A DNA stretch of 64,000 nt from Capra hircus (GCF_001704415.2 NC_030836.1:24030001-24094000), one strand, 5' to 3'. Positions 45,526 through 57,370 are shown, counted from the first letter of the stretch. Program-made: numbers and translations. Notes: a model not told the origin generated them from the letters alone.

Positions 45526-48500
45526 TAAACTTCTAAAATTTACTTTATAACCTAAAATTGGTCTTTTTCAATCTAATGGAAACACAGCCTCAGCATCACT
45601 CATGAGGGTCTGTCAAGTGCAGAGAACAGGCCTCTACTATCAGTGCTGTTTCCCACCCCTGCCCTTCATTTCCTGACTCCTTCCCCCTACCTCCAGATGC
45701 TGACTTCCCCTCTTCAGTGCAAAAAGTGCCAACTTTTCCTCTCTTCACTTGTGCTTGCGTATTTTTGAAAAGATCAAAACATCTTTCCCTTAATTCAAAC
45801 TTTAAAATTATTTTAAATAATCAATAAGACAGATTTTCCTACTCTAGCCAGCCCACCCCCCATTTTCTCCCAGATTTTAAATTTCTAAAAATTGTCTTGC
45901 CAAGAATAAACAAGTAACTGACATGGACCAGGAGGAAGCTAATGTTCCTGCTCACGCGATGCTGAGATCATTCAGAATGCTACCATTAGAAATGGTGCTG
46001 CGGGAACAGCCTGGCCTGGAAAAGCCAAGTGATTGCAAAATTATGCCAAGAGGAGGAATTACTCAATGCAAACACCTGCTGTGGAGTGATTATCAAATTA
46101 TCCACAGTGTAGCTATGACCCTGCAAGTTGACTTTCCTTCCTCCCCCCACCAACTCCCAATGCCATGCTCAGTTGTATTTACCAGTAAACATCCACAAAA
46201 CCACTGCACTCTGCTAAACCAAAAGGCCAAATTAACTGACTCGCGCTGGAATTAATGAGGGGCTGTAATAACAACAGCTTAGCCACGTCAGAACGGGGCA
46301 TCAACCATTTGCAAAGGACTTCCACATACTCAGGAGCTCAGTTTGCAACCATTGCTCTAACCCTAAGGTGGTTCCCACTGCTGGGTTCTCCCAAAGAAAG
46401 CACAAATCTTTAAAAGAAAAACCGAAGTTAAAATACACCCTAACTGTCTGGTCGACTTCTTCCCACCACCCCCCCCCCCCACCACTTTTCTTTCCAGCTG
46501 TCAGTTTCTAAAGTGTATATTTTAATTTCCCATGGTGGACCACATCCAAAGCTTTTTTAAGGAGCATGGGAGTCTATTCTTCTCTAAAATCTATATGCAG
46601 CCATGGATTACCACAGCTGGCTCTAGTAACACACGCAAAGTCCAACTTACTCTCTGAGACGATTTCTAAGGCCATTGTGAGTGACATTAGGCCTGTTTCT
46701 GGCAAGAAATCCTCTAGTTGTAATGTACACCATCTTAAGTGGTCTTTTTGTGATCAGGGTCCCAGCTCTTACACAAATGCAGGGCATATTTTCTCCAATG
46801 GGTGTCCCAAGGAGAGCTTGGGAAGAAATCATCATTATCAAGGCGGTTCACCCAGACACACAGACTTGCTTGTTACCGTATTTAAAGAAGTGGCCACAAA
46901 GAAATAGTCATTGCATTTACAATGGGAGAAACCTAGTATGCATTTCCAAGGAACCACATTTTGGGGGGAATTACAGAATAATTACACATATGCTTAGATT
47001 CACGAGCATTCAATGAAGCGGACAGTATTTTGAGGATTTAAGATGTTGGCGTTGCGGGCGTCTCTAAGAAACCGGGATAATTCAGACATTCAAATGCAAA
47101 ACTGCACCATTTGGAGAGTGTAGTGCGGTCTGTTCTGGTCACTGTTACAAATTCGGAAAGGATTCCCTGGCTGCAGACATTAGAGGCACTTAATACTTAA
47201 ATCTGTTTCCAAATGTAAAGCATAGAACAAAAGTGCTGGGCATTAATGAAACATATCCTAACACTGGGGTGCTGGCACATTTCATTAAAGTGTCACTTTG
47301 GGAGAGTAAAAAATAATGACAAGGGCTTTGCTGTGTGCAACTTGATAAGGTCCTCAGATGAAATATCACTAATAACACATTAGACATCCATTTTAACACT
47401 ATCAGGGTTTTCAGATAAGGTTGGAATTAACTTTACCCTAGGCTGTTGTCTATAACCAATTACTATAAATGAACCTCTTTCGTAGGTCTAAATACTGATT
47501 GTTCATGTTAGTTGTATTCAGACTGCCAGGAAATCAAGTATTCTTGGAAGTTATTGCAAGGATCTTAAGAAAAAGACTTTATAAGTCAAATATCTTGTTT
47601 ACTCATATATTATTCATTTCCTGAAGGAATATATCATGTGTATGTATTTTTAAAAATACACATCTTTATCATTTTTGCTGGGTCAGTGGCAAAAAAACTT
47701 TTCTACTGCACTATAAACACAAAAGTGGCCTTCTAAACTCTAAAGGGTTTTTTCTTTTTATAATTAAAAAAATTGGATAAAAATAAGAATTCAACAGATA
47801 TAGACCAAAAACTCAGCATTTTATGAATTTGAAAAGATTTCCAATTTCATGTTCCAATTTAAAGCTAAGTAGCTATCTATTTAGGAAACTTTTCCAAGTG
47901 CAAATACATGGAATTTGCATTTTCAGTAAAATTTCAAAACATCTCCTACGATCCTGTGTTCAAAATATCAGAATAACAAGAACTTTGCAAGTCTGGCAAC
48001 CACCTGGAAACTCTTACCAGACAGATTTACACAGCGTGTTTTTCAACATGTATCGATTTGTTTGATTTTATGCAAAGGAGTCATTCTATAAAACGTAGCA
48101 AGGCAAGAAATTCTCCTAAGCTGGTCAGATGCAGCCAAGAATCGAGTTACAAAGTAACACAAAACAAAAGAGATGAAATAGAGAAATTAGTCCAAAGCAA
48201 AACAAGAGAAGTGCAGAAGAAATTTGGAGCTGGCAATCTCCTAATGTGAAAGGTTAATCACAAGATTTAAAACCAGATCTCACTCTCTAAGGCAGCTCAT
48301 GTAATTGCATACATTGTAAAGAGACATGAGAACAGTGGGAACAGGGAAAAAAGATCGAGCTTGATGTAAACTGTAAATTTAATGTGGAAAAAAGCAAAAA
48401 CAGGCAGAGAACTCAGCAAGGGGTCAGCTGCGGAACTAAGACAGTAGAAATGGCTATAAATAACTACTTTTAAAGAAAAGACAACCTTTAATTTTTGGAT

Positions 48501-48555
48501 TGATACACAGCCTAATGGGATACTCCATAAAGGCTCTTTAGATTAATTCCATTCA
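45526..48555. other. 3-kb block without recognisable repeats
   Basis: I recognise no SINE, LINE or LTR here apart from a C-run at 46469-46480. Overlapping plus-strand frames of 113 and 111 codons at 46566-47016 have no recognisable domain. The block is AT-rich with many TAAT-type motifs, a texture seen in conserved non-coding regulatory DNA. This is a judgement by eye. Confidence 0.45.
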
Positions 48556-49030
48556 TCTGTGCTGCCTAGCGAATATTTATAGGGCATCTATCATGTGCTG
48601 ATACTGTGGGTATACAAAGATAAATCCGACACAAGGAGAAGAAAGCCATGGCTCCCCAGAGCAGATAGTACCAACTGAGAGTTGAGAAGGAGAAATCACT
48701 CCACAAAAAGAGCTGGTATTTAAACTCTGGCTGGAAGAATGGGCAGGCCTTGGCCATATGCAGGTAGGAGTGGAAAGACAGGAGCAGAGGCAGGAGAGTC
48801 TGGAGTATGTGCATAAGTCAGAGGCAACCGCAGGTGGACTGCAGTGCAGCTAACAGACACAGAAGCAGTGTGGGCTGCAAACGGAGATGGGTAGACATCG
48901 TGGGCTCTGGAGGAACTTGACTGCTTTTTAATGGGAAGTGGGAAAACACTGGAGTTTGGGGATTCCAGGAATGGTCTGACTCTAAAGGTGTTGAAGAAGA
49001 TTAATCTATGTGGGGCAGTCTAGAAGAGGA
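48556..49030 (-). mobile_element. L2 relic, antisense
   Basis: TATCATGTGCTGATACTGTG, GGCTGGAAGAATGGGCAGGC and ATGGTCTGACTCTAAAGGTG follow the antisense L2 3' order at high divergence. Confidence 0.5.
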
Positions 49031-49436
49031 AGAGGAAAATATCATCTCAGCTGAATATATTTCAGGACAGCAAAAGCGCAGAGATTTGTGTTTGGGGGCT
49101 AGAAAGTACTGAAAGCATATTTATGAGTTACATATTTCTAAATTTTAAGATTCACTTCTTGCTAAATTGGAAATGAAGTAAGAGGTGCCATGCAGGAACA
49201 TGTAATTTATCAAGGGCTCATGGAAGACCCAATGGGTGTGAATCAAACCAGTTTCCCCAGTTTTTCCAGAGAGATCTCTGGGTGCGTGTTGAATGCCAGA
49301 GACTGAATGGATTAAAAAAACACACCAAGGGTGTATATAATTCCCTATCACAGCAAGAATTTGGATACATCTCAGGCCCAACCAGGACATACAACAACCA
49401 GCTGCCCCATGAGTAGCCCCTATGTCCAGGAATGTG
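49031..49436. other. unique non-coding DNA
   Basis: Nothing recognised before the SINE. Confidence 0.4.
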
Positions 49437-49775
49437 CTGCTGCTGCTGCTAAGTCGCTTCAGTCGTGTCCGACTCTGTGCGACCCCATAGACAGCAGCCC
49501 ACTAGGCTCCTCTGTCCCTGGGATTCTCCAGGCAAGAACACTGGAGTGGGTTGCCATTTCCTTCTCTAATGCATGAAAGTGAAAAGTGAAAGTGAAGTCA
49601 CTCAGTCATGCCCGACTCAGCAACCCCATAGACAGCAGCCCACCAGGCTCCCCCGTCCCTGAGATTCTCCAGGCAAGAACACCGGAGTGGGTTCCTATTT
49701 CCTTCGCCAGTTCATGAGAGTGAAAAGTGCAAGTGAAGTCGCTCAGTCATGCCTGACTCTTAGCGACCCTAACTA
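49437..49775 (-). mobile_element. BOV-A2 SINE, extended to three units
   Basis: A (GCT)n tail is followed by three successive GAAGTCGCTCAGTC-type unit starts (49446, 49601, 49735). The usual BOV-A2 has two. The third unit is only a start and stops near GCGACCCTAAC. Confidence 0.92.
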
Positions 49776-49962
49776 GGCTAAAAATTGTCTCTGCATCGAC
49801 ATCAGGAAAGAGAAGCAGGGATACACACGAGGAAGCCCTTGGCAACAAGTGCGTGGTGTCAGGGCGTGGGGGCAACATTTACTAAGGAGGATAATGTGCC
49901 GGTGAGTAGAGTGTTCTGGGGTTTGTGTTCCTAGGGACATTTCTTTCCTTGTCATATTTATA

Positions 49963-50150
49963 TGGCTTCCCCGGTGGCTCAGTAGCAGGAGACATGGGTT
50001 CAGTCCATGGGTCGGGAAGATCTCCTGGGGGAGGAAACGGCAACCCACTTCAGTACTCTTGCCTGGAGAATCCCATGGACAGAGGAGCCTGGCAGTCTAC
50101 AGTCCGTGGGGGTTGCAAGAATCAGATACAACTTAGTGAATAAACAACAA
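49963..50150 (+). mobile_element. Bov-tA SINE with internal deletion
   Basis: GGCTTCCCCGGTGGCTCAGT jumps straight to AGCAGGAGACATGGGTTCAG, so about 20 bp between the A and B boxes are missing. The exact 10-bp duplication CATATTTATA is at 49953-49962 and 50151-50160. Confidence 0.95.
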
Positions 50151-50189
50151 CATATTTATACAATACTTTATACTTTCCAAGGTGTTTTT

Positions 50190-50343
50190 ATTAACTTTAA
50201 AATATATACATTTATTTATCATTTGGCCGTGCCAGGTCTTAGCTGTGGTGTGTGGGATCTAGTTCCCTGACCAGGGACTGAACCTGGGCCTCCTGTATCG
50301 GGAGCATGGAATTTCAGCCACTGGACCACCAGGGAAGTTCCCC
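50190..50343 (-). mobile_element. CHR-2 type SINE
   Basis: An antisense copy from ATTTATTTATCATTTGGCCG to CCACCAGGGAAGTTCC. The flanks CAAGGTGTTTTT / CAAGGTGCTTTT (50178-50189, 50344-50355) form a duplication with one mismatch. Confidence 0.9.
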
Positions 50344-50355
50344 TCAAGGTGCTTT

Positions 50356-50857
50356 TGGATACATGATTTCATTTCCCCCAGTAACCCCATTATTCTCCTT
50401 TTACAGAAAAAGTTACCAAAGCCCTGCCATGCCCGACTGTGTGACTATCTCAGAGCTTCTTGGCAGCAGGGTGAGCACTCAGAACCCAGCTCTCTGGATT
50501 TCTCCTCCACGTCTTCACCCGGTCTGTTCCTCCTTATAATCAGCAAATATTTATCAAGCATCTGTTCTGCAGAAGCCATGCTTCTAAGTCTGAGGAAAGC
50601 CTCAGGTTTTCCTGGGAGAGTTAGAAAAATCCTAGCAGGGGTTTCCTTGGCGAAGATAACCTGGCTCATCTTTCCTGCATAGCGCCCCCTGGTGGCATGT
50701 AAGATAAGCGTTGTGAAGTAGGAAGCCTTGAGAAGTTTTTGGGATTCAGAAACTGAGTTTGTAAGACTCAGCTTCATGGAAAGGTGAAACTATTGAAACA
50801 CAGAAAATAATTTTCACAAGGGCTCATCTAATCCAGTGCTCTCATTTGGCATATTAA
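50356..50857. other. unique DNA holding the CTCF motif
   Basis: Apart from the CTCF motif I see nothing certain. The minus-strand frame of 110 codons at 50445-50777 has no recognisable product. Confidence 0.4.
50680..50697 (-). promoter_or_regulatory. strong CTCF-type binding motif
   Basis: The plus strand reads TAGCGCCCCCTGGTGGCA. Its reverse complement, TGCCACCAGGGGGCGCTA, matches the CTCF core CCASYAGRKGGCRS at every constrained position. It lies between two CHR SINEs but outside both. CTCF is the insulator and loop-anchor protein, so the motif would point leftward (minus strand). Confidence 0.85.
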
Positions 50858-50872
50858 GAAACTGATGTCCAG

Positions 50873-51010
50873 GGACTTCCCTGGTGGTCCAATGGTTAAG
50901 ACTTCATGCTCCCAATGCAGGGGGCCTGGGTTCAGTCCCTGGTCAGGGAGCTAGATCCCACATGCCACAACTAAGACCCAGCACAGCCAAATAAATGTTA
51001 AAAAAAAAAA
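50873..51010 (+). mobile_element. CHR-2 type SINE
   Basis: From GGACTTCCCTGGTGGTCCAA to CAGCCAAATAAATG and an A-tract. The 15-bp duplication GAAACTGATGTCCAG / GAAATTGATGTCCAG (50858-50872, 51011-51025) has one mismatch. The target looks like an antisense MIR. Confidence 0.95.
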
Positions 51011-51234
51011 GAAATTGATGTCCAGAGAGGTCAAGCAATTGTGCTGTTGGTAGTACAGCATTCTAAACCAGCACTTCTCTTCAGTAAGAAAGGCACTCCT
51101 TGGCCTCTTCCTCATTTGCCTTTCTCCTGTGTGTTAACATTCGTGCCACAAAGGCAATGTCCTTGGGAAGGAGGACATGGAAAGGATAAGCCCCTGGTAT
51201 TTGCACAAATGGACACCTCCTGGATTCTGCTCTT

Positions 51235-51425
51235 AATAGTTAAGTGACCCATGTGACTTTATCTCCCTCATGCTCCTCCAAGCCTCAGTATCCTCACTGC
51301 TAAACTCAAAATATTCCTACCTTTCTGGGTTGTTTTAAGCGTTAAATGAAATAATGCAAGTGACACACTTAGCAGAAGCCTGGCATGTAGCAAACCTGCA
51401 ATGCAGGGTAGTCGCTATTAGGCTT
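51235..51425 (+). mobile_element. MIR SINE
   Basis: AAGCCTCAGTATCCTCACTG, TCCTACCTTTCTGGGTTGTT, AGCGTTAAATGAAATAATGC and AGAAGCCTGGCATGTAGCAA are in MIR order. Confidence 0.8.
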
Positions 51426-51971
51426 AGTCAGCCACCTCTATCTGGAGTCATCAACCCCAGGCATTTGGTAAGAAATATGTAAGTAACAGGAAATCAATAG
51501 GTTGGTACTTACAGATGAAGCCTTTGAAGTTGAAACAGGTATAGTAACTTGTTAAAGGCCTTATTTCAAATAACTGGCAAAGTTCTAGAAGTTATATGCA
51601 GCATTCTTTTCTTCATGCCACCACCAACTCCACCATTAAGAGATTTTTGTTGGTCTTTGTATCATCTGCAGCTGTTGTCTGTAACAATCCTGAGTTTCAC
51701 ACATGAAAAGGTTGATATAACACCTGACTGGCACTTCAGTCTAACTTTACACCCCTTTGAAGACTCATATTTTTTGAAATATAGTAGGAAAAATAAGCTC
51801 CTCCCCCAAATAATAAAATTATTAGAGGCTTTAAAGATTCTCTGGAGAGTTAAACCAAAGAAATGTGGTGCTCATTTGTTCCTATAATGGTATGCCGTCC
51901 CTAGACTTCCATTATGCACGGAAGCTAACTGAGCTCATTTTGAGAGCAGGCATTTAAGAGAATATGCTATA
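51426..51971. other. unique non-coding DNA
   Basis: The 112-codon plus-strand frame at 51549-51887 has no recognisable domain. Nothing else recognised. Confidence 0.4.
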
Positions 51972-52612
51972 TAGCCATCCCTCGGTATCCGGGAGGGATT
52001 GGTATCAGGACCCCTCACAGATACCAAAATTTGAAGATCCTCAAGTCCCTTATAAAAAATGGTGTAGTATTTGCATATAATCTATGCACATCTTCCTGAA
52101 AGCTTTAAATCATCCCTGCTGCTGCTGCTGCTAAGTCACTTCACTCATGTCCGACTCTGTGTGACCCCATAGACGGCAGCTACCAGGCTCCCCCATCCCT
52201 GGGATTCTCCAGGCAAGAACACTGGAGTGGGTTGCCATTTCCTTCTCCAACTCATCAAAGTGAAAAGTGAAAGGGAAGTCGCTCAGTCGTGTCCGACTCT
52301 TCGCGACTCCATGGACTGCAGCCTATCAGGCTCCTCTGTCCATGGGATTTTCCAGGCAAGATTACTGGAGTGGGGTGCCATCGCCTTCTCCATAAATCAT
52401 CCCTAGATTACTTATAATACCTAATACAATGTAAATGCTGCGTAAAAGTTGTGAATAAAATGTAAATATTTATGTAAATAGTTGCTGCTGTATGGCAAAT
52501 TCAAGCTTTGCTTTTTAGAGCTTCTTTGGATTTTTTTTCCTTTTTGGAATATTTCAAGCAGCAATTGGTTGAATCCACAAATGTGGAACCCAAGGGTATG
52601 AAGGGCCCACTG
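51972..52612 (-). mobile_element. Tigger-like DNA transposon split by BOV-A2
   Basis: Its ends (CCATCCCTCGGTATCCGGGA on the left, AAGGGCCCACTG on the right) and body (TCTATGCACATCTTCCTGAA, ATTACTTATAATACCTAATA) fit a non-autonomous Tigger/mariner-like element flanked by TA. A BOV-A2 at 52118-52392 interrupts it. The copy at 57687-57990 belongs to the same family in the other orientation. Confidence 0.75.
52118..52392 (-). mobile_element. BOV-A2 SINE, full dimer
   Basis: A (GCT)n tail and both units are present (GACCCCATAGACGGCAGCTA; GACTCCATGGACTGCAGCCT). The exact 12-bp duplication TAAATCATCCCT is at 52106-52117 and 52393-52404. Confidence 0.97.
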
Positions 52613-53335
52613 CATCTATATTCAGAATCTTCGTAACCTAAGGACTCCCTTGGGTCCATGTATTACTAAGAATACTCTTTAACTCTCGAAAGATTTCAGA
52701 TTTAGACAATAAATTATATATATGACAAAGTATATAGCCATCCTACCAACAAATCATGGGGGTAAGGAAAATTTCCCTCTTCTTTGATATTTTAAATGGA
52801 AGGAAAATATTGGACTAACCCTCTTATAAACTACCATGAAAACTGAACAAATAAATGGAACAACTATGTTCACACACTGGATGAGAGTTAGCTCAGGGCT
52901 GTGGGTTAAGCACGATGATTACCCCAGATTTCTTTCCACTGGCATTTTCCAAATCTCAGAGCGGATATGGTGAATCCAGAGTATGATAGTTTCATGGAAC
53001 AGAGGAGACGGAGGTTAGATTTCAGAGATGCTGAGACAACCAGAATTTGTGAGGAAAAGTACTGAAAAGAGAGCTACACAGTGAAAGAACTCTATAAACC
53101 TGCGTAGAGTGAGGTGAGCCTTTGAATATTGATATTAAGCCATACACACACAGGTGGGACTCAGGCAAAGAACAAGTACTGGAGAGCTGTCAGCTGAACA
53201 GCTACAGAAGTTTGCAGAGTGCTCGGAGACGTGTGAGTTCCCGAGAGTGCTGTGACCTGACAGAACGGATATGCAGCACCCCTCAAGGCATATCTTAATT
53301 AAATTGCTGAAAACCAATCATAAAGAGACTATCTT
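52613..53335. other. unique non-coding DNA
   Basis: Nothing recognised. Confidence 0.4.
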
Positions 53336-53695
53336 AAAAGCAGTCAGAGAGGAAAAAAGACACCACCTTTAGAAGAATGAAGATCTCAAGCCAAACAATA
53401 ACAGAATGGCATTTTTTAAATGCTGAAAGCAAGGGAAAAAATGATTTTGTATTATTAAATACATCATGTATAAAGGCATCAAAAATATGAAATACCTAGG
53501 GATAAATCTAACAAAATAAGTTAGGAACAGTAGAGTAAAAACAAACCAACAAAGACTGGAACTGGCAGAAATTAAAGAAGACTAAAATGTTTACGGATTG
53601 GAAGATTCAATATTATTGAAATGTCTGTTTTCCACAAACTGATCTGTATAATTCAAAGCAATCTAAAGGAAAATCCTTGAGATGAAACTGGGATT
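53336..53695 (+). mobile_element. old L1 fragments
   Basis: AAGCAGTCAGAGAGGAAAAA (53339) is L1-like 5' or ORF1-side sequence. GGATAAATCTAACAAAATAA and ACGGATTGGAAGATTCAATA (53500-53620) are ORF2. Both are in sense orientation and heavily decayed. Confidence 0.7.
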
Positions 53696-53942
53696 TCTAA
53701 TTCTTCACTCTCACTCATGGATTCTTCACAATCTATAACATTTGCCCAAAGAGAGGTTGGCATTCTTTCTGCTTTTCCTGTGCTTTCTCAGTTTGTCAGG
53801 CTAGTTTTATGATATTGCAGTCATCATGGGAAATAGCTCAGGGTGAAGAGTTTGCTGGTTTGGAACCTTGTGCCTTTAACATAATGGGAGAGGATCATCA
53901 AAGAGGTCACTGTCACCCTCCTAAGCCCACGCGAATTGTTCT

Positions 53943-54158
53943 GTGAGCTCAGTTACTCAGTCATGCCTGACTCTTCACAACCCCGTGGCCTGTAGCCTGC
54001 CAGGCTCCTCGGTCCATGGGATTTTCCAGGGAAGAATACTGGAGTGGGTTGCCATTTCCTTCTTTAGGAAATCTTCATGATCCAGGGATCGAACCCACAC
54101 CTCCTGAGTCTCCTGACTTGGCAAGCAGATTCTTTACCACTGAGTCACCTGGAAAGCC
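53943..54158 (-). mobile_element. Bov-tA SINE
   Basis: An antisense copy from CAGTTACTCAGTCATGCCTG to CACCTGGAAAGCC. The flanks CACGCGAATTGTTCT (53928-53942) and CACGTGAATTGTTCT (54159-54173) form a 15-bp duplication; the one mismatch is a CpG transition. Confidence 0.95.
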
Positions 54159-54329
54159 CACGTGAATTGTTCTAGCTCACTTCAATTTTCCGAGTGGTTT
54201 ACACTTTGGCTCCATCCCTTGGGAAGACTGGCATGAAGGCTTTAAGATTTGTTTAACTTCATCTATAACTGCGCCTGCTAGAATGACATTTGGATATGTC
54301 ATTCACTTCTCTGGATATAAGCAGCTCTT

Positions 54330-54886
54330 TGCGGGAAACTGCCCTCAGCAGGAAACCCCCTTTCTGGTTACTTTAGTGAAGCTACATTGTCACTAACTTT
54401 CAACCAGGTACCCCCATGCTTTGCTCATCTCCAGCCCTGGCACACTTTTCTTTTTATCACACAATACCTTGCCTAACCTGTTGGCTCTTTCCTCAGATCA
54501 AAGAAGGAGAAAGGAAGCATTAAGTAATTAACAGATGGCCAGGTCTCTCCCCTAGCTTCCTCTTTCAGTAATCACATGAACCAACTGTGTGAACAAGATA
54601 ACATCTAAAGAAAGATCTCAAGGAGTCAACAAACTTGCACACAGTGGAAGATGGCTGACTTTGAATCCCAGTCTCAATGATTAACCAAGATTATTCCCCT
54701 TTTCCCTTTAAAAACTTTCATGACTGAGCAGAATCTGGTTCAGAGGGTAATTTTTTGGGGAACAAGAGTTCGCCTTCTCCCCAGATTGCTGGCATTCTGA
54801 TTAAAAATAATTTTCCTTTCTACCCACAACTGCCCCTTGGGTACTGACTTTTGAGTGGGAAGCAGCGAAACCTGAGTTTGGTTACA
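54330..54886 (+). mobile_element. old LTR, probably class I ERV
   Basis: The arrangement TTTAAAAACTTTC (TATA-like, 54708), TTCGCCTTCTCCCCAGATTG, CTGATTAAAAATAATTTTCC (signal-like) and GGAAGCAGCGAAACCTGAGT is typical of old mammalian class I LTRs. The right end is about GGTTACA (54886); the left end is not clear. Confidence 0.5.
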
Positions 54887-55198
54887 TTCCCAGGACAAAT
54901 GTGGCTCAAAGTGTCTTTAACCTCATTGTAGGAGGAGTGAATTTTTAAAAAAAGCCGGGGGGTGGGGTGGGGCAGACCTCTGTAAGAACTCTCTTCAGTC
55001 CTCACAGTGACATTGGTTTTTCTGGCTCTTTCTCCAAACCACATACTGAATGGCTTAATGCTGGTGGTATGGAGTGAAATTCTATTTTGGGAAGTTAAGT
55101 CCACAGGATAACTTATTCCACTGAAAATATTCCTCTGCCTTTGAATGCTGACATTCATGGATCTGAGTGCTGCAGTTTTCTATGACATCATGAAGAAT
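54887..55198. other. unique non-coding DNA
   Basis: A G-rich run near 54957-54973 has only three usable G-runs. Nothing else recognised. Confidence 0.4.
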
Positions 55199-55338
55199 TA
55201 TTGGTTTCGTTCAATTGCTAAGTCATGTCCAATTCTTTGCGACCCCATGGTCTGCAGCACGCCAGGCCCCCTGTCCTTCAACATCTCCTGGAGTTTGCTC
55301 AAATTCATGTCCATCAAGTCGGTGATGCTATGAAGGAT
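55199..55338 (-). mobile_element. BovB LINE 3' end, very short
   Basis: GTCATGTCCAATTCTTTGCG and ATTCATGTCCATCAAGTCGG are antisense BovB 3' sequence. The copy is only about 140 bp. Confidence 0.88.
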
Positions 55339-55894
55339 GTCATGCATGTTTCTAAACATGTCTAGATTATCCAGATGAACCTAGACTCTGAACTCCTCAC
55401 TAAGGTTGGTGAATACCCCTACTCATCAGCTGCTGTGCAGTTCAGCCATACCATATGGTACAGACCAAGTACCCAGCTTCAAACCAGCTCTAACATTCCA
55501 CTTACTGACACTCCTCGATTGGGAATTTGATAATATTTTGGACGGCAGAAACCAGTGTCTCTGTACACACTCTGGATGTTTTGTACTCTGCCCTCAGAGT
55601 ACAGCTCCGTTCTGGCAGCTTCTCTTTTTGCCAGTCTGACATACCCCTGGTATGACAGTTCTGTTACTGCCCTGAGATATAAACATAATTGATTCTGGGC
55701 AAGGACCAGCTGGTCAGAGAGTCACAACAATCTCTCCCTTCTCACTTGATGCTTCACAGATGAAAGAAATCTGGGTAGGAGTTTCAATTTCAGTTAATAT
55801 AATTTGTTTCTCCCCCAAATCTGTACTTTGGGGTGGTTGACAACAACCCTTTAGTAGCAGGGAACAGTGTAAGTAAACCTTCAAGCTGGGGGGG
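55339..55894. other. unique non-coding DNA
   Basis: Nothing recognised. Confidence 0.4.
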
Positions 55895-55990
55895 AGTCCG
55901 AGTCCTGCCGCTTACTGGCTTCATGATCTTGGACAACTTATTTAACCTCTCTGATTTCTCAGTTTCCTCATCTGTACTTCAACCTTCTTT
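55895..55990 (+). mobile_element. MIR fragment
   Basis: GGCTTCATGATCTTGGACAA, CTTATTTAACCTCTCTGATT and CAGTTTCCTCATCTGTACTT are MIR core. Confidence 0.8.
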
Positions 55991-56194
55991 TCAAGGAAGG
56001 GCCTCTTAATGCTTTCATATGATCCTTGTGGAGGTGGGCCAGGAAGTAGGCCCTCAGGTTCTCCCTGCCCAAGCAGTCAGCGGAGATGGTTAGGCTGCCC
56101 CTCGAAGGAGCTCACAGTGCCAGCTGATCCCCACTGACTGGCGACCCAGCAGGGCATGGAAGCCCATGCCAGTGTTGACGGCTAACACTTCTGG

Positions 56195-56790
56195 AAATCT
56201 GCCAAAAGATTTCTTAAACATGAAAGAAAAGCGCTAGCAATAAGAGAAAAATACGAATTGAATTTTAACAAACTGAAAAGCTTTGATTGTTCAAGAAAGA
56301 GTGTCAAGAAAGAGAAAGGTCAAGTCTCATACTTCTAGGAAAAAGTATTCACAGTACACATACCTGAAAAAATGCTTGTGTCCAGAATAAATGCAAAGAA
56401 CACTTAAACTCAGGGAGAAGATAGCAATCCATTTCTCAAATGGGCAAAAACTCTGACAGTCATTTCACAAAAGAACATACATATTCTTGAGAGAATATCT
56501 GTGAGGGAAACTTTGGAGGTGATAAAAATATTCTATGTCTTGACTAGCAGGGAGGCTGCATACATTTGTCAAAATTCAATGAACTGCACATTTTAAATAG
56601 GTGTATTTTCTTATATCTAAAATATAACTCAATAAGGTTTTTTTTAATAAAAGGGAAAGGGGAGGAAAAGGGGAAAGTTATAGGACACTATGCAGCTATT
56701 AAAAAGAATAAGGTAAACATCTACTTTGAATTTAAAGACAGGATATCAAGTGAAAAATGAGAGTTATTGAATAGTACCGTTAATCCCACA
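56195..56790 (+). mobile_element. old L1 ORF2 end and 3' UTR
   Basis: TGTCCAGAATAAATGCAAAG, CATTTCTCAAATGGGCAAAA, GAACTGCACATTTTAAATAG and ACACTATGCAGCTATTAAAA are typical of decayed L1M 3' regions. Confidence 0.75.
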
Positions 56791-56954
56791 CACTTTTCAA
56801 AGAAGTAGTCTCTCCTCCCCTCCCCCAGCAAAATACATATATTTGCTTATATATACCCAGAGAGAATGGTTACAGAAAAAAGGCAAGTCAAGGGCTATTC
56901 TGCAGAGTATCAGAGGAAAGAAGGAGCAGGCGTTTGTTTTCATTTTAATACCCC

Positions 56955-57130
56955 ACTGTTTACCCAGTCACGCATCACGAGCATCTGGGTTGCTTCTATC
57001 TTTTGATTACTGTGACTTAACGCTGCTATACACCTTTTTGTACAAATATCTGCTGAGTTCTTGCTTTCAATTCTTTTGGGTATATATCTAGAAGTGAAAT
57101 TGCTGGATCATATGATTATTCTGTTTAAAT
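56955..57130 (-). mobile_element. L1 3' region, antisense
   Basis: CATCTGGGTTGCTTCTATCT and GGGTATATATCTAGAAGTGA followed by AATTGCTGGATCATATG are the classic antisense L1 3' phrase. Confidence 0.85.
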
Positions 57131-57215
57131 TTTCCTCATCTATAAAATGGGCATGATAATCCCTGCTCTGTTCACATCCCTGGGGCTTTGAGAACCATAT
57201 AAAAACCCCTTTGTA
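57131..57215 (+). mobile_element. MIR fragment
   Basis: TTTCCTCATCTATAAAATGG and GCATGATAATCCCTG are MIR core. Confidence 0.65.
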
Positions 57216-57370
57216 ACCTGTTAAACATCAAATTCCTGTAAGAGGTTATGAGAAAGTTTTTGTGAAGAGTACAATTCTAAAACAGAAGTGTGTATAAATA
57301 ATTTAGAAACAATGAATGCTTCATGTGCCAAGTACTGACCTACGCATTTCACAGATGTTAGCAAACTTAA

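Noticed and set aside
45031..45528. 165-codon frame as a novel fusion protein
   Set aside because: It crosses the joint of the 5'-inverted BovB, so its first half is antisense LINE sequence.
46566..47016. Overlapping 113- and 111-codon frames in the repeat-free block
   Set aside because: Two frames overlap on the same strand, neither has a recognisable domain, and composition looks non-coding.
54957..54973. G-quadruplex at a G-rich run
   Set aside because: Only three separable G-runs of three or more bases are present.
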